DNA of 64,000 bases. Origin: Spirodela intermedia. Lineage: Eukaryota > Streptophyta > Magnoliopsida > Alismatales > Araceae. This document shows, in pieces, positions 50,764 through 63,265 of this stretch (its first letter is position 1; each line of letters opens with the position of its first letter). The notes below the pieces were generated by a model. The model searched no databases, was not told where the DNA came from, and saw nothing but the letters and a program-made list of their open reading frames with translations. The DNA is taken from positions 3,494,001 to 3,558,000 of the forward strand of contig LR746271.1 of assembly GCA_902729315.2 (NCBI GenBank), in the 5' to 3' direction. The position numbers and the translations under genes were made by a program.

Positions 50764-53201
50764 ATGGCCTCTGGGACAGCTGTAGGATCTCCAATTTCCT
50801 CCAGAAAAGGTGAAAAAGTGTGATTGATTCTGACTTCTCGTTTCCGATTGCAACCAGTTCGTCTTCTGATGTATTTCTTCTTCTTGTCTGAAATATTATT
50901 TCCACAATGGGAAGTGGTGATTCATCTGAGGGCGACTGGAGACGCTCCCATTCTCAAACAGAACAAGTTCAAGGTGATTATTCTTCGTCCCGTTCATCCC
51001 CGCACTCTACTCGTTGATGATCATTGTGAAGGATAACCCTCGAGGATATATGATCGATGCCCTAAACAGTAAGAGCTCAAGTATCAAAGGCATGATAATA
51101 AACAGAAATATTCTTTTTTAATTTTTGAAGGACCTTTGTAAGGCCAGCAAAATCTGTCATTCCTTGGATTAGCCTTGTTTTCCTTATTGGATTTATAAGT
51201 TTTTGAGCAACCTTTCGTCAGGTTCTTACTGAGATTTTTTTGTGCTCAAATTTTTCGAATTGGACGCCTTTTCCGGTGGAACATTGACTCACTTGATCCC
51301 TAATTAACTAACAAAATTCTTGTCCACCGCTGGGATCCTGATCAATAAGCATTGTTATGTGTTCCGTCCATTCACTTGGTAGATCATTTTCTAGATCATA
51401 GATCTATTATGATCGATCATATCGCAAATCATTGTCGCTCCAACCGGATCAAACCAATTCATTAGTCTGACAGACAATTCAATTTAATTTCAAATCAGTA
51501 TGTGGTCTTTATAAATTGCTGACTCCAGGAAGAAAAAGATCTAAGATTCTTGTTGGATGAATGGTGATCGAATATATATGATTCGATGGAACAACATGCT
51601 AATCTGCATGAAGATTTCACAATTTGATATTAAAAAGAATGTTCAGTTATTTACCAGGGTATTGGCTTGGGATGTGGAAGATTAAATCTCTATTTATGTC
51701 TTGGACTAGAAAAAATCACTATAATTCGTCCGTGCCTGTGGATCAGTTGACATTTTTCACAAGCAACATGGAAGCTTTATTCCATTCTCATTTAGAGTGT
51801 ATCTCCCTCCACTTCCCTAAATCGCAGCTACTCTGATTCATATTTGACGGTGGAGTTGTTCTCAGCACAAGCCACTTGGTTCAAATGTGGAAGGCAGACT
51901 AGAGCTTCTTTGATTGAAAGTTTGGCAATAATCGATCCCTTTTTCGTGAGAATTCTTATTTTTATTTTTATATGATCTATTGTATCGGATATGGGAAAAT
52001 ACTTTCAGTTTCCTGTGGACGAAACAAAAGCCCAAGATGAAGCCACTGATCACAGTCAATTTCTTCATTAAAAGTAAATAAGTTAAATAGTGTTCTCATA
52101 CTATCCTTTTTTTTTCTCGAATCTTATATCTGAAATGTGAGTAGGCATCAACATCAAGACTTGATTTATATTGATAATGGTGTAGTTACCTTCGGGTACT
52201 GACCACCCACATAAAACTAGAGCCTGGTCTGCTCCAGTCCCCTTTTTTTTCCCTAAGTGAAGGCTCAGTCCCTCTCTTTCTCAGCATGGCCCATTGTCAT
52301 TCCTAGTTGTGCCCCTGAAAATCAATTATAGTCGTGTTTATATCCTATGAAAGTCAGTTAATTCATTAGAAAACGGTGAGTGTTTTTTTCTGGTCTGATA
52401 CTCTATTGACTGTGAGGATTGATTTCTATGTATGGAATTACTGGAGTTTTTCATCAGCTCAAGATGTTTGGTGGGCTACCATTCATAAATTTTTTTTTCA
52501 GAAAATGCCCAACGAATCATTTTATACTTACAAAGCGAGAAATTCTTTAAATGGCAGGTAGCTGGATCAGACAAGTTTGTTAAAATCATCGAATTTCTCC
52601 GTGGACAGCTCCACAGGGACACCCTGGTGACTATTTCTCCCAGAAGTAACCAACGATTTCTGTGATTTTCAGTCAAATGTCAATAACTGTATTAACGTTT
52701 ATTTTCTCTCTCTTTTGGCATGGCAGTTTGTGTATGTAAATAGTGCATTTTCGCCTAACCCTGATGAGTTCGTGATAGATCTGTACAATGTAAGTTATTT
52801 TTCTCTCAGTTTGAATAAACCTTAAATAACCCCGGTCTGAGTCTGTCATTAGAATCACTTCCACAGCTGAAAGCTTATTGCCATCTTACACATATGGGTG
52901 CTAATAGGCCAGATGTTTTCCTTAACTTTGGGAAGAAAAATATGCCCGGCCCTGCCAAGGTCCTGATCTGAGCCCAACTCAGGTTCCATAAGGGTCCATT
53001 ACGGGTTTCTAAAAGGCTTGGCCCAACCCGGGGTGGCTGCTCTGAACCCAAGATTCTTTGGTTTAATGGGAGATAATGTAGGTATTTCCCTGAATTTGTT
53101 GCTACACCCTGGCTTGATTCTTATTTTGTTTTGATCCACAGAATTTCGGATTCGATGGGAAACTTGTGGTCAACTACGCTTGTTCCATGGCGTGGGGCTA
53201 A
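50764..53201 (+). CDS. ATG12: Ubiquitin-like autophagy protein ATG12
   Basis: Five exons: 50764-50809, 50915-50973, 52558-52626, 52727-52789 and 53142-53201, giving 98 residues. After a short leader ([15 protein letters not shown]) comes the ubiquitin fold: [47 protein letters not shown] and [19 protein letters not shown]. The protein ends in the single Gly that ATG7 (E1-like) activates and ATG10 (E2-like) passes on to Lys of ATG5, to make the ATG12-ATG5 conjugate that drives ATG8 lipidation. The terminal Trp-Gly is present, so it should be conjugatable. Introns are long compared with exons (intron 2 is about 1.6 kb). The donor after Lys15 and the GGGAAG acceptor before the first strand were chosen to preserve VVIHLRATG. 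It shares its promoter region with MED20. Confidence 0.95.
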
Positions 53202-54560
53202 GAATGTTGCTGGGAAAGGCTATGAATGCATAAAATCCCAAAAATTATGGCTTCAAGCTGTTCAATACTCACCTATCTGTGAATATGTGACATTGGCAAA
53301 TAATAGGTATCCTTTGGGCTGCGCTTGACCTCTGCTCAAGGCTGACTTTGCGTTGAACCTGTGGTCATGAGCCTAAACGTCTAGGCCCAGCTCCTATCCA
53401 CTTCCTTCTCTCTCATACTAGCGGGAAGGTTCTCTCTCAGTTCCTATCTAGTTCCAAAGGTGGTTCATTGTTAGATTCAAGGCTTTAGATAACTCACCAT
53501 TGTTAATTCTAACTAATGATTGATGATAACCTTACATAGTTATGTATTGTAATAAATCAAAGTATAAAATGAATTCATGATTTGAGGGCGTTGACTTCTT
53601 ATTTGTGAAGCTTTTACATATGGAACGACAAAGGACCTTGTTGACTTCAACGCTTAATATTTTTTCATAACCATTATTGAATGCTTTCTAAAGGTCTTGA
53701 AAGGGGCTTAAAGTTTCTCTTCACTGGCTTTCAATAGGTTATATTATTGACATCAAATTTCTAACTTTTGTCAAAGTAATATCATTATTTTCTCTCCAGT
53801 GGGAGCTGACTCAATAAAGTCAATTCATTGGAGAAAAGATTTCCTCTACATAATAAAACTTGAACTTGATATTCAATTCATTAGGCAAACTTTCCTTGGT
53901 CAGCAAGACATATCTAGTCTTTCTTATCTCTTAAATTTAAAAGTTGGTGCCCAGAAAGATTTATCTTGTCTTTTTCACTTCAGTCTATATTGTCACACCT
54001 TTAGTCCCATCGAGTGAAGGTCCTACAATAGGGCCTCGGTGTACATCTAAGGAGTACATGCAGGTGTGAAAGACATGTGCTCCAGCTCATGGAAGGTGCA
54101 TAGATGCATGCAGAACAAGTGGTGGGCACTGCTAGTATGGGGAAAGGTCCTCGTAGGTCTAGTTAGTTGCAACCATGGTGTCGGCACAGTAGCAGCAGAG
54201 AGTAGCGTGCACAGTGGATGTGTGACAAGTGCACATGTGTGAGCTTGTGGCATGAAAGCAAGCGTACGCACACGGCTGGTAGGCAGTAGAAGTACAGCAC
54301 ATGGGCACATGACTGACACATGCATGTCTGATGTGGGCAGAATTACCACTGAATATATGGCTCATTCTTAACAGGTTGGGCGGCCAATGTAGGGAACACT
54401 AATTGCAGACAAGTGAGCACCTCTAAGACATGCCTTAACTGCCCTTTGGTAAAATAGTGCAACATCCAAACAAGGAAAGTGGGTGTGGGCACATCCCGCC
54501 TAAGTAGGACAAGTCCAGAAAGGGAAGGGGGTTTAGCATCTAGTGAAGTGATGTAGCCCA
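53202..54560. other. Intergenic region, no gene seen
   Basis: Sequence downstream of ATG12. The stretch at about 54020-54360 is GC-richer, with many GTGCA/CACAT motifs, and differs from its surroundings, like an inserted repeat. Its minus-strand open frame is low-complexity and I do not call it a gene. Confidence 0.5.
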
Positions 54561-55170
54561 AGACACAGGTTGAAGTTCAACTTAAATTTGGGCCACAAAG
54601 TGAAAAGTGATAAAAAAAGAGCCCACATATGTCACTAGTTATCTAGAGGTCCGAAAAATAATATTTATTTTTTACTTTATGTCCTTTCACTTCTAAAAGA
54701 TACTTTATATCTTTTTTCTTCTAAAAGGGACTTTAATATAGTTTCAATCTATACCTAAGATCTGCTCAGGATCTCTAATTGTTAGAGTTTATACCTAAAA
54801 TCTGTTCAGTATATCTACCTGTTAGAGTCTATTTTACGTCATTTTTGAGTTAGAGTATTTTAAGAGCCAAGTTCTCAATCTATCAACGTCTGTCTTAAGT
54901 CATTTCAAAGTTAGTCACTGTCCCTAGAATCTATTAGGATCCTTTTTTGAGGAGTGCCCAACCTTATTTCTCTACTATCTGAACTTTTTCCTTTTGCTTG
55001 TAATTTCAGGCATCTCCTTGTGGATTCAAGGGTTGATGACTCTAAATCTATGGATTCAAAGGCTGATTTCTTCCTCAAGATTAGAGCTTTGTGGATTCAA
55101 GCCTAGATTTTGTTTATCTTTCACGTTATTATTGTGTCATACAACTACCTTCATCATGAAATTGATCGCA
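54560..55170 (+). mobile_element. LTR-like repeat fragment
   Basis: Shares short blocks with 61240-61460: CTTGTGGATTCAAGG-type lines and (A/C)GAT(C/T)TTGTTTATCTTTCAC. It also holds an internal ~46-base duplication (about 54737-54835: TATACCTAA(G/A)ATCTG(C/T)TCAG...CTNNTTGTTAGAG). It lies next to a gag fragment on the minus strand. Boundaries are uncertain. Confidence 0.45.
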
Positions 55171-55229
55171 TGAAAAAGAACATGTGATGTTAAGGTGAAC
55201 TTATTTCACTATCAACCTCTTCTAATTGC

Positions 55230-55645
55230 TTCTCTAGTTTGTGTACCTTATTCACTAAATCAGATTCTTCATGGTTTCTTCCACTAAATTCACCTCCTCT
55301 ATAAGATGAATTTCTATCATAATTAACAAAGTAGGCATGTGTAGAAAGTTTTCACTCAATGTATCAATTACCTCATAAGTTTTCTCTTCATTTCTATCGA
55401 AAAACATTCCTCCACAAGCACCATCTAATAATTGTCAAAATGTTTTAGTGAGATTGGGCCATATTTTGTTGGTCATACTAAGTGTGGACCACCAATAACT
55501 AGTCTCATATTTTAGTGAGAATGGAAATAAGGCTAATATCATATAATCATCCTTTTGTCTAATGGTGGAGCAAATATTCTGAAATTCTTTAATGTGACTG
55601 TAAGAATCTTCATTCTATTATCTATTAAATGTTAGGATCATAGGA
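55230..55645 (-). pseudogene. Gypsy gag fragment, broken
   Basis: Read on the minus strand this gives a recognisable retrotransposon gag: HIKEFQNIC, LFPFSLKYET, WWSTLSMTNKIWPNLTKTF, then the late TYEVIDTLSENFLHM. One or more stops interrupt it, so it is a relic. Nothing resembling protease or polymerase follows directly to the left. Confidence 0.65.
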
Positions 55646-58600
55646 ATTATATTATGTTTAATGTACCTAACACATATAGGAGTTTCAAATAATTCTTCAC
55701 ATGCAAATGGAATAAAGTTCTCCTTTAGAGCCCAAGTCTAGGCCAAGCAATTATATTTTAAATCATATCCCTCTTAAGGTTCATCTCAATCTCACAAGAT
55801 TTAAGTTTTTGATTTTCCAAATACCCCTTGCCCTCCTGAAATTTTTCCTTCAACACTAACACAAAAATCAAGAACCTAATATATATATATATATATAATA
55901 TTTTATTAAAGAAAAATCTGGTTTTCACAATAAATCAATAGATTGACCCCAAAAATGCCAAAATTAATTGTAGATCAATTGTTTTTAATTAATCTTAGCA
56001 AATTTAAATTTACAAATAAGATAACAACCTTTTTAGAATTTAAAGAATTAATTTTTTAAAATATTATTTAATATAATTTTATAATATTATTGGCATTTCT
56101 CTAGGTCAAACATAGCAATAATAAAATTTCATATTTTCTTGATAATGTTAATAGTTACTATGAGTTTTTCTTTGTAATCAGCTGATATCAGATGACATCA
56201 GCTTGCAAAGAACAATGGATGCAATCGAGTTCCATCGATGGTTTTGTGGAATCAATTTTCATTGATTTCGAGCATTTTTAAAAAAAAATTAATCACATTG
56301 TGGATAAAAAGTAGATTCACTAATCTAAATATGCCCCAAAAGTTATGCACAATAGGTTTCAGGAAAAACAAAAAAAATGCTCGGTTGGGCTATCACACAA
56401 CATGGCTAAAATCAAACAAATCTATGCAATCAGATTCATTGAGACCAACCAATGATAGTAGCGGCATCAACTGGTGGCTTTGCAGTACCCTCGAATGCAA
56501 AATTTGAAGACAAAACTAAAGGTGCCGTTTGCAGTTTACAATCCTGAAGGTGTCTTCTTAGCTTTATTTCGTCACCCCACAATCCATGACTCATCCTCCA
56601 GTTAGCCCAATCCTACTTGGGATAGGCTGGCCCTGCTGCCTCCATGGATGGGTGGTTTTACCATTTATTTTCTATTTTTTTTAGTTTTATCCATGGGCAA
56701 ACTCCAAAGTTTGAACCAACAAAAATCTGATCAAATGTGCTCTAAAAATTCTCAAAATTTCCGAAAAAATATTCATCTAAACATATTGTATAAACTGAAT
56801 AATTTAATAAATAAATGCATGAATAATTTAGTATAAAATGACTAATTCCTAATGTTTTCATGCATTTAAAACAAAATTCATATTTCCTAAATAAGACTAA
56901 TGACACATGTTTTAATATGAACTTATCATCATTTATCTAGAATATACTAATTAGTATGTATGAATCACATGTTATCAAGAGCAAAGCCTATCAACTATCA
57001 CATACGAGGTACAAAGAAGAATATAACATCTTGGGCCTACATTCATATAATTGACCTCAAAAATTCTTCTTCCTACCATGGGAAAATGACATGATAGGAG
57101 CAGTTTCTTAACTAAGGCTATATGGAAATAAAATAAAGACAAACATGAAAAGGAGATCATAGGCATAAGACTACAGATTTCCTACACTTTCGTCATATCA
57201 AAGCAATGTTGGAATCGACAGCACAATTCATTCTATAGGCTTGCTGTTTCGAATGTCAAACAGACCAAGTTAATGTGAATATGAAGGGCCTATTGAGGCA
57301 ATGTGAGGGAAGGAAACCAAAGATACATTATAAATTAACTGAGGGATGATGTTTTGGAAGAAGTTGGATCAATTTAAGAGGAAGATGATATCAGGGGGAT
57401 ATTCTTATGATGGTATGGAATGAAATTCTTAATAAAGAAAGTAGTTATTGGATTCTAAGTTTCCAGAGATATGTATTTGAAGGAGTGGAGATAAGTATGT
57501 TGGACATGATACTATCATTGAGGAGAAGAATTTCCAAGAGATATCTTCTTAAAGGGCAGCAGGGTTCATTTGAAAGAAGAAGACATTAAGGAGTACACAA
57601 TGTCATTTTACCTGAAGCTCCTCCTAGTACATGATTAAAAAATCAACAGCTACAAAGCATTATCGATTCTAACTCCATAAATAAGCCTCAAATGCTCCAT
57701 AAACCTCATATTAAAACTTGTTTTTAAGTTACATATTTGCATTAAAAAGATTGTCTATTTTAATATTTAAATTGAAAAAGAAGGGTAAACAATACTCAGA
57801 GACCACCCAATCCAAAAGACACAAATCCACCTTAAATATGATAGAACTGCAATAAAAAAATCTGAGTAAAAAGGACATAAGAAACATGATCGTTTTCTAT
57901 TTTCTATCTTATGACATAGCACATAATTGGTTCCCATTCATATATGGAACTACGTATGCAAAAAAAATATATGACCCTGATAAATGGTACAACATAGTAG
58001 AAACATTAAGAGAACAATAAAAGTCTGAAGCAAAAATATTATTATTCACTTGGCTAATGTCACTGATGTAACTGAAATGAACCATAATAAATACATGAGT
58101 ATATGATCAACAATGAAAATTCTAAGTAAATAAAGGTTGTATCGCCTTGGATTACAAGGTTCTTGATCCTTTCTGCCTCCCTGGTGTGTTGAGAGCATTA
58201 TAAGTTCTCCCCATCACAAAAATTGGTTTCTGAAGACAAGTTTACATTCAACATTGATGCTTTCACATCTATAGCCTGAACCATTTGTTCCTCTTCTTGT
58301 GTCACATAACAAAAATATAACAACAGCTGCCGAGGACATAATAAGAATAACAACAGAAATATACATAGCCAGTATGGAACTAAGAAACCTGTTTTGAATG
58401 AGTTGTCCAATTGAAAGACATGAAAACAGAAGGAAAAACATCTAAAGCTAAGCACAAAACTTCTAATATTCTAAAGATACCTTTGTTTATCAGAACATCA
58501 GAGAACCCCACATGGAATTTACAACAAATGTTATGAATGGTCCAAAAAACAAGTTTACCTAGACATTGTCAAATTCTTCATTTTCACATTCTTACAGTTC

Positions 58601-59140
58601 TCAGAGTAACACAAAAGGTCTGTTTCATGAATTTAACTCACAAAATTGAAGGAGAACTCAATTCAACAAATAAATCCAAAGAATATACCTATCTTTATCT
58701 TTATCTTTATCTCTCAAATAAATGCAAAAGAATATACCTATCCATTTTACTTTTTTGAGTTGTCTAGATTTATTGGGAGATTTTTATGAATTAAAAAGGT
58801 GGATTTTTGGTGACAAGGTGGAATTTTCTTACTTTTTGACTTCCCCACAATTCAGGTAGCATTGGTAGCAATTTATCAATGTCAGACCATTGACCATTAC
58901 TAGCATAATCAACTCTTCTCCCCTGCCTGTAAGAGCCACCTCATGAGTTGTTAGAATGAATTTTATCGTCCTTGCATACTGGAAGACGAGTGCAAACATA
59001 TAAGAGAGAGAGAGAGAGAGAGCGATCATTGAATCCTCATTGGCAACACAAATGGAGATGATGGGTTTCCTCATGCACTTGTAGTGTTACAAGCATTACA
59101 ATCCTGCTCTTAATCCAAAATTCGCTCACGTACATGTCCT
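55646..59140. other. AT-rich intergenic region
   Basis: This stretch is very AT-rich, with a TA microsatellite at about 55879-55898 and small A/T homopolymers. The longest minus frames at 58198-58455 are hydrophobic and overlap one another in two frames, which speaks for composition. I see no gene. Confidence 0.55.
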
Positions 59141-59145
59141 GACCG

Positions 59146-60665
59146 TCAATCACCATTGCAGGCATCGTTCATGCAGCCCAAAATGATGTAGGAAAACTTG
59201 AGGAGAAAATGACTTGAACAAGTTGTGATCAACTTTGATGTTGTGGGGGTTGAAGACACGTCTTCTATCCTCCAAAAATGTGCTCGAATGGTTGTCCTTT
59301 CGCTCTGAATCCACAAGGTCAAAAGGACAGGTCCGTTGAGTCCACAAGGGGGGTGATTCTGAATCCACAGAATCTAGAACAGGTTCCCTGAGTCCACAGG
59401 GGTGCTAGAGTTCTCTCTCTATGTCGTGTATCATGTTTTGGAAAAAGGTATTGATTTGGGCGCTAGGATTTGAAATTGTATTTTGATTATGAAATTGTAT
59501 ACAATTATGAAATTGTATTGAAAAAAGGTAATATGCCTTTGGGGCTATAAGGGGGTGCCTTTAAATCAGCTAAAGAGTCTTGATTTGGGCGCTAGGATTT
59601 GAATTTTAAATGAAATATAAATTTGAAATTAAATTTTGGCTGAAATTTGAATTTCGGATGAAATTTGAATTTCAAACAAAAATTTGAATCTCGAATTTGA
59701 ATTTTGAAATTTAAATTTGAATTTCAAATGAAATGCACAACATTAAAAAACAAGATATATGAGCCTAATTTCATAATTGAGCATGTAAAGTGGGCTTCAA
59801 GCTGTAACAATAATAGGCTTCAGTGTGCATCAACTAAAGTGGGCTTCAAGCTATAACAATAATGGGCTCCAACGTGCATCAATATTGGGCTTCAGACTTA
59901 TTCAATAGTGGGCTTTAGGGTTTGGGCTGAATCACAAGACCTCCAGCCCACTATTGAAGACACCTGAAGCCCACACTATTGATGCACATTGAGGCCTATT
60001 ACTGTTGCAACTTGAAGCCCACTTGACTTAACTGACCCAATTACGAAATTACACCTATATATCTATTTTTATTATTTTTCGAATTTCATCTGAAATTAAA
60101 ATTTGAATTTCAAATTCAAATTTGAAACTAAAATGCTCATCTAAATTTTAAATTTCATCCGAAATTAAAACTTTCGTTGAAATTCAAATTTTATTTGAGA
60201 TTCAAATTCTCATTTGAAATTCAAATTTCATGTAAAATTAGATTTGAAATTTAGATTTCATTTGAAATACAAATCCTAGGCCCAAATGACTCCATGGTGT
60301 GTTTAAAGGCACTGCATGTAACCCCAGGGGCATATTACCTTTTATAAATACAATTTCGTCAGTTTCTTCTGTTGAAACTCTCTTCTGCTGCTGGTTGACT
60401 CCAGCACCCCTGTGGACTCAGGGAGCCTGTTCATGATTGTGTGGGTTCAGAGTCACCCCCTTGTGGCCTTGAGGGACCTGTCTTCTTCAACTTGTAAATT
60501 TAGAGCAAAATGACAACCAGTGTAACACGTTTTTCGAGGACTAAGGACGTGTCTTCCACCCCCACCACATTAGTGTTGATTACCACTCGTTCAAGGCATT
60601 CCCCTCTCAGGTTTTTCTGTGTCACATGTACTTCTATCAAATGGTGATTGAAGGTATGTGTTGAA
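59146..60665. repeat. Large imperfect palindrome (~1.5 kb)
   Basis: Left arm about 59146-59915, right arm about 59942-60665, centred near 59930. Paired blocks from outside inwards: TCAATCACCATT with its complement near 60645; a GTTGTGGGGGTTGAAGACACGTC block; CCCTGAGTCCACAGGGGTGCT (59378-59405 pairs with 60402-60425); AAAGGTAATATGCC (pairs near 60330); AT-rich (GAAATTTGAATTTC)n; and TGGGCTTCAAG...ATAGGC...GTGCATCAA. Agreement seems around 75-80 percent with indels. It could be a foldback element or two head-to-head copies of one LTR. Confidence 0.85.
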
Positions 60666-61010
60666 TTTTCAGCCAATCCTGTCCCTCCTTGTCAGCCGTT
60701 GAACAGATTTTAGGGCACATTTTATACAAAACGACCTCCATCAAAGAAACCCTTCGGGAAGTATTGCCAACTTTTTGTAGTAGTTGATCTTCAAGCTGCT
60801 TAGGCCAGGCATGCACCTGCCTCAGCCACCCACCTCTCTCCCTCATCTAGCAAATGTTCGAGGGACTCCACCAGTGGGAACCCACCGTGGGAGCTGATCA
60901 TCTCTTTCCATTCCTAGGATACTTCACTTGGAAACAGATTGGGAACCCGCTGTGGGAACAGATCCATCAAGTACCAGCATAGTATACTATGAGTTCAGTG
61001 AAATTGGGAA
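60640..61010. other. Edge region with short internal repeats
   Basis: Repeated GGGAACC(C)-C-(G/A)-TGGGA(A/G) phrases occur around 60875-60985. A minus-strand frame (60637-60846) shows no family I recognise. Confidence 0.4.
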
Positions 61011-61129
61011 ACCACTGGTTGCCACCTCTGGGATAAGACTTGAAGGGAAGAAAAGCTGAAAATGACTCACCTTCTAACTACAACCTCCTCAGGCGTGGCA
61101 ACTTTAGTATCCAGGATGACAGCATGGGA

Positions 61130-61690
61130 TAATGACAGTTATGCAGCCCAAAACCTGAAGCCCACTATTGATGCACCTTGAAGCCCACATTACTATTGCG
61201 TCACAGAAAAAATTATCAAATTATATAGGAACCCAAAAAGGCAGATCTTGTTTATCTTTCACATTACCGCTGTATCACCACTGCACTTATAAAAAGTAGA
61301 TCTTGTACACTTTGTGACCCAAAGAGTCACGTTTTTATGAATCCATTCTCAAGTTTTCTTCCTTTTCGGAGGCTCTCTTCTTCTACTTGTCAATTCCAGT
61401 ATCCCTGTAGACTTAGGGAACCATTTTTCATCTTGTTGACTCAGGATCAACACCTTGTGGACTTGAGGGGAAAAATATCCGTATTCTGTTGATTCAAAGT
61501 AAGAAATTTTTCAACAAAGATACATTTCTTTTAGATTCAACGTTGTGATTTTGCTATCGGAATACACACAGATGAGACGTGATCTAGTTATCAATTCTTT
61601 GAATTTTCATTGCGTCAAACAGTAATTAGCTTCTAGGTACATCAATACTGAGCTTTAGGCTTCTTCAGTAGTGGGCTTTATGCTCTGAGT
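61130..61690. mobile_element. Third copy of palindrome-arm sequence, LTR-like
   Basis: GAAGCCCACTATTGATGCACCTTGAAGCCCACATTACTATTGC (61157-61199), a CCAGTATCCCTGTAGACTTAGGGAACC block (61398-61425) and TCAATACTGAGCTTTAGGCTTCTTCAGTAGTGGGCTTTA (61643-61681) match the arms at 59.1-60.7 kb. It abuts the C-terminal end of a gypsy pol reading leftwards, the position expected of a 3' LTR. Confidence 0.6.
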
Positions 61691-63265
61691 TACACTCTCT
61701 CCCCTTCTTGGAAAGGACTTCTCTTGGAGTTTATTACTCGGATAATAGTCATAGATATCTATCATGTTGAATGAAGATGATATTCCTATTGTCTCTTTTA
61801 AGTAAATGACATATGCATTATTCTTAATCTTTTGAAGGATTTTAAATGGACAATACTTCCGTGGACTCAGCTTGTCATAACCAAATCACCAACTTTAAAT
61901 ATCTCCTATTTTTCTCTGTTTTTTCTTTAAAGTTTGAATAATTGATTGTAACATGCTTCTTCAAATTCTCATGTACTATTTGGACGTATTCTGTCATGTT
62001 ATTTACTGGTATATAAGTACCATGTTTTCTAGGTACTTCAATCAGGTCATGTTATTTACTGGTATACAAGTACCAGGTTTTCTTGGCACTTCAATTAGGT
62101 CATCTTATTTGAATGTATTTTGTCATGTCATTTACTGGTACACGAGTACCATATTTTCTTGGTACTTCAATCAGGTCATGTTATTTGGAAGTATTATGTC
62201 ATGTATCATGTCCTTTATTAGCTGTAAAAATTTGACATTACACAAAACCTTGAACTTCTTTTTACAGCAGTGGCCAATAATATCATTCCTCCATCATTTT
62301 CAAGGTATTGTCAAGCATAAGTGTCTCCCAAGTATTTCTGTATGTAATTCTCAAATTTACTTCTCACAAAATGTAGTTTGAGGGATACAGAACTGAAATC
62401 TTTTGGATGGTTTGCCTTGTTTACACGTATACAAGATTTCAGCAAAATCTTCATCTCCTGCATAGAGTTCTGTAGATATTTGAAACCACAGACTTCATTT
62501 TCTGATTTGTGCTATCACCAAAGAAAACTTTTACATAAATGAAATCAACTCATATTTACACATATGGACTCTGTTGATAGTATCCTCAAAATGTAATGAT
62601 CTAACTAACATGTAGTCCACTTTCTCCCAGCTTCTGTTAATTTCTCGTTATAAGAAGCTACAAGATGACCTTCTCGAGATCATACAACTTTAATTCCAGT
62701 AATGGATGCATCACATTCCACTACAAATAATCTATCAAAATTTGGCAGTGGTAGTATACGGGAAGAACTCGACTTTCTTTAATTAGAATAAAAGTTACAT
62801 CTGCTGCTTCTATCTTGAAATTTGTTGCACTGATGGATGAGAGCAACAATTGAGTTGAAATTTCGAGTAAAAAATAATGGAAACAAAGTCAAGATAGCTT
62901 CAACCTTTCTTTCATCTACTTTGATCTTATCTGCACTTACACTATACCCCAAGAAAATTAAACTTGAAGAATTGTACAGTTCCTTAATTTTTTAAATAAC
63001 TCATTTCGTTGTAGAACAATCAACACAGATCTCAAATGATGATGATATTCTTCTTATGTGGTACTATATCTCAAATAAACATCTGACCATTTTTGTCAAG
63101 AACAAAATGAGACTATCTATGCCCAGGAAAATAACATATTAGACCATATTGTCATGGTCTATCTAAAATTAGATGACAGGTATCGATCTCAACAACATTG
63201 TAGTAAATTTCATCAAAATAAACTTTTCCAATTGAAAATGTAACTAAAGAAATATCTGTAAATTG
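61690..63265 (-). pseudogene. Decayed gypsy pol, minus strand
   Basis: Read right to left: protease-type remnant with VEIDTCHLILDRP (about 63265-63110), then reverse-transcriptase/RNase H fragments with FLGYSVSADKIKVDERKVEAI and VVECDAS (about 63050-62650), then the integrase C-terminal tail with DKLSPRKYCPFKILQKIKNNAYVIYL (about 61960-61720). The order matches Ty3/gypsy pol. The catalytic palm of RT is missing between protease and the RT thumb region, and stops and shifts occur throughout. The element is inactive. Confidence 0.75.
61990..62185. repeat. Minisatellite inside the gypsy pol relic
   Basis: Three copies of a ~53-base unit: about 61996-62048, 62048-62100 and 62125-62178. Each has TCATGT(T/C)ATTTACTGGTA(T/C)A, AAGTACC (GAGTACC in the third) and TGG(T/C)ACTTCAAT(C/T)AGGTCAT (TAGGTAC... 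in the first). A 24-base spacer precedes the third. On the minus strand each encodes a GT-x-x-PVN-type phrase. Confidence 0.85.

Noticed and set aside
54047-54349. 100-codon minus frame rich in Cys/His/Thr
   Set aside because: Arises from GTGCA/CACAT repeats; no domain and no context.
58198-58455. Hydrophobic 85-codon minus frame
   Set aside because: Two overlapping frames are both open and hydrophobic, typical of T-rich DNA.
60637-60846. 69-codon minus frame
   Set aside because: Not recognisable and touches the palindrome end; kept only as repeat edge.
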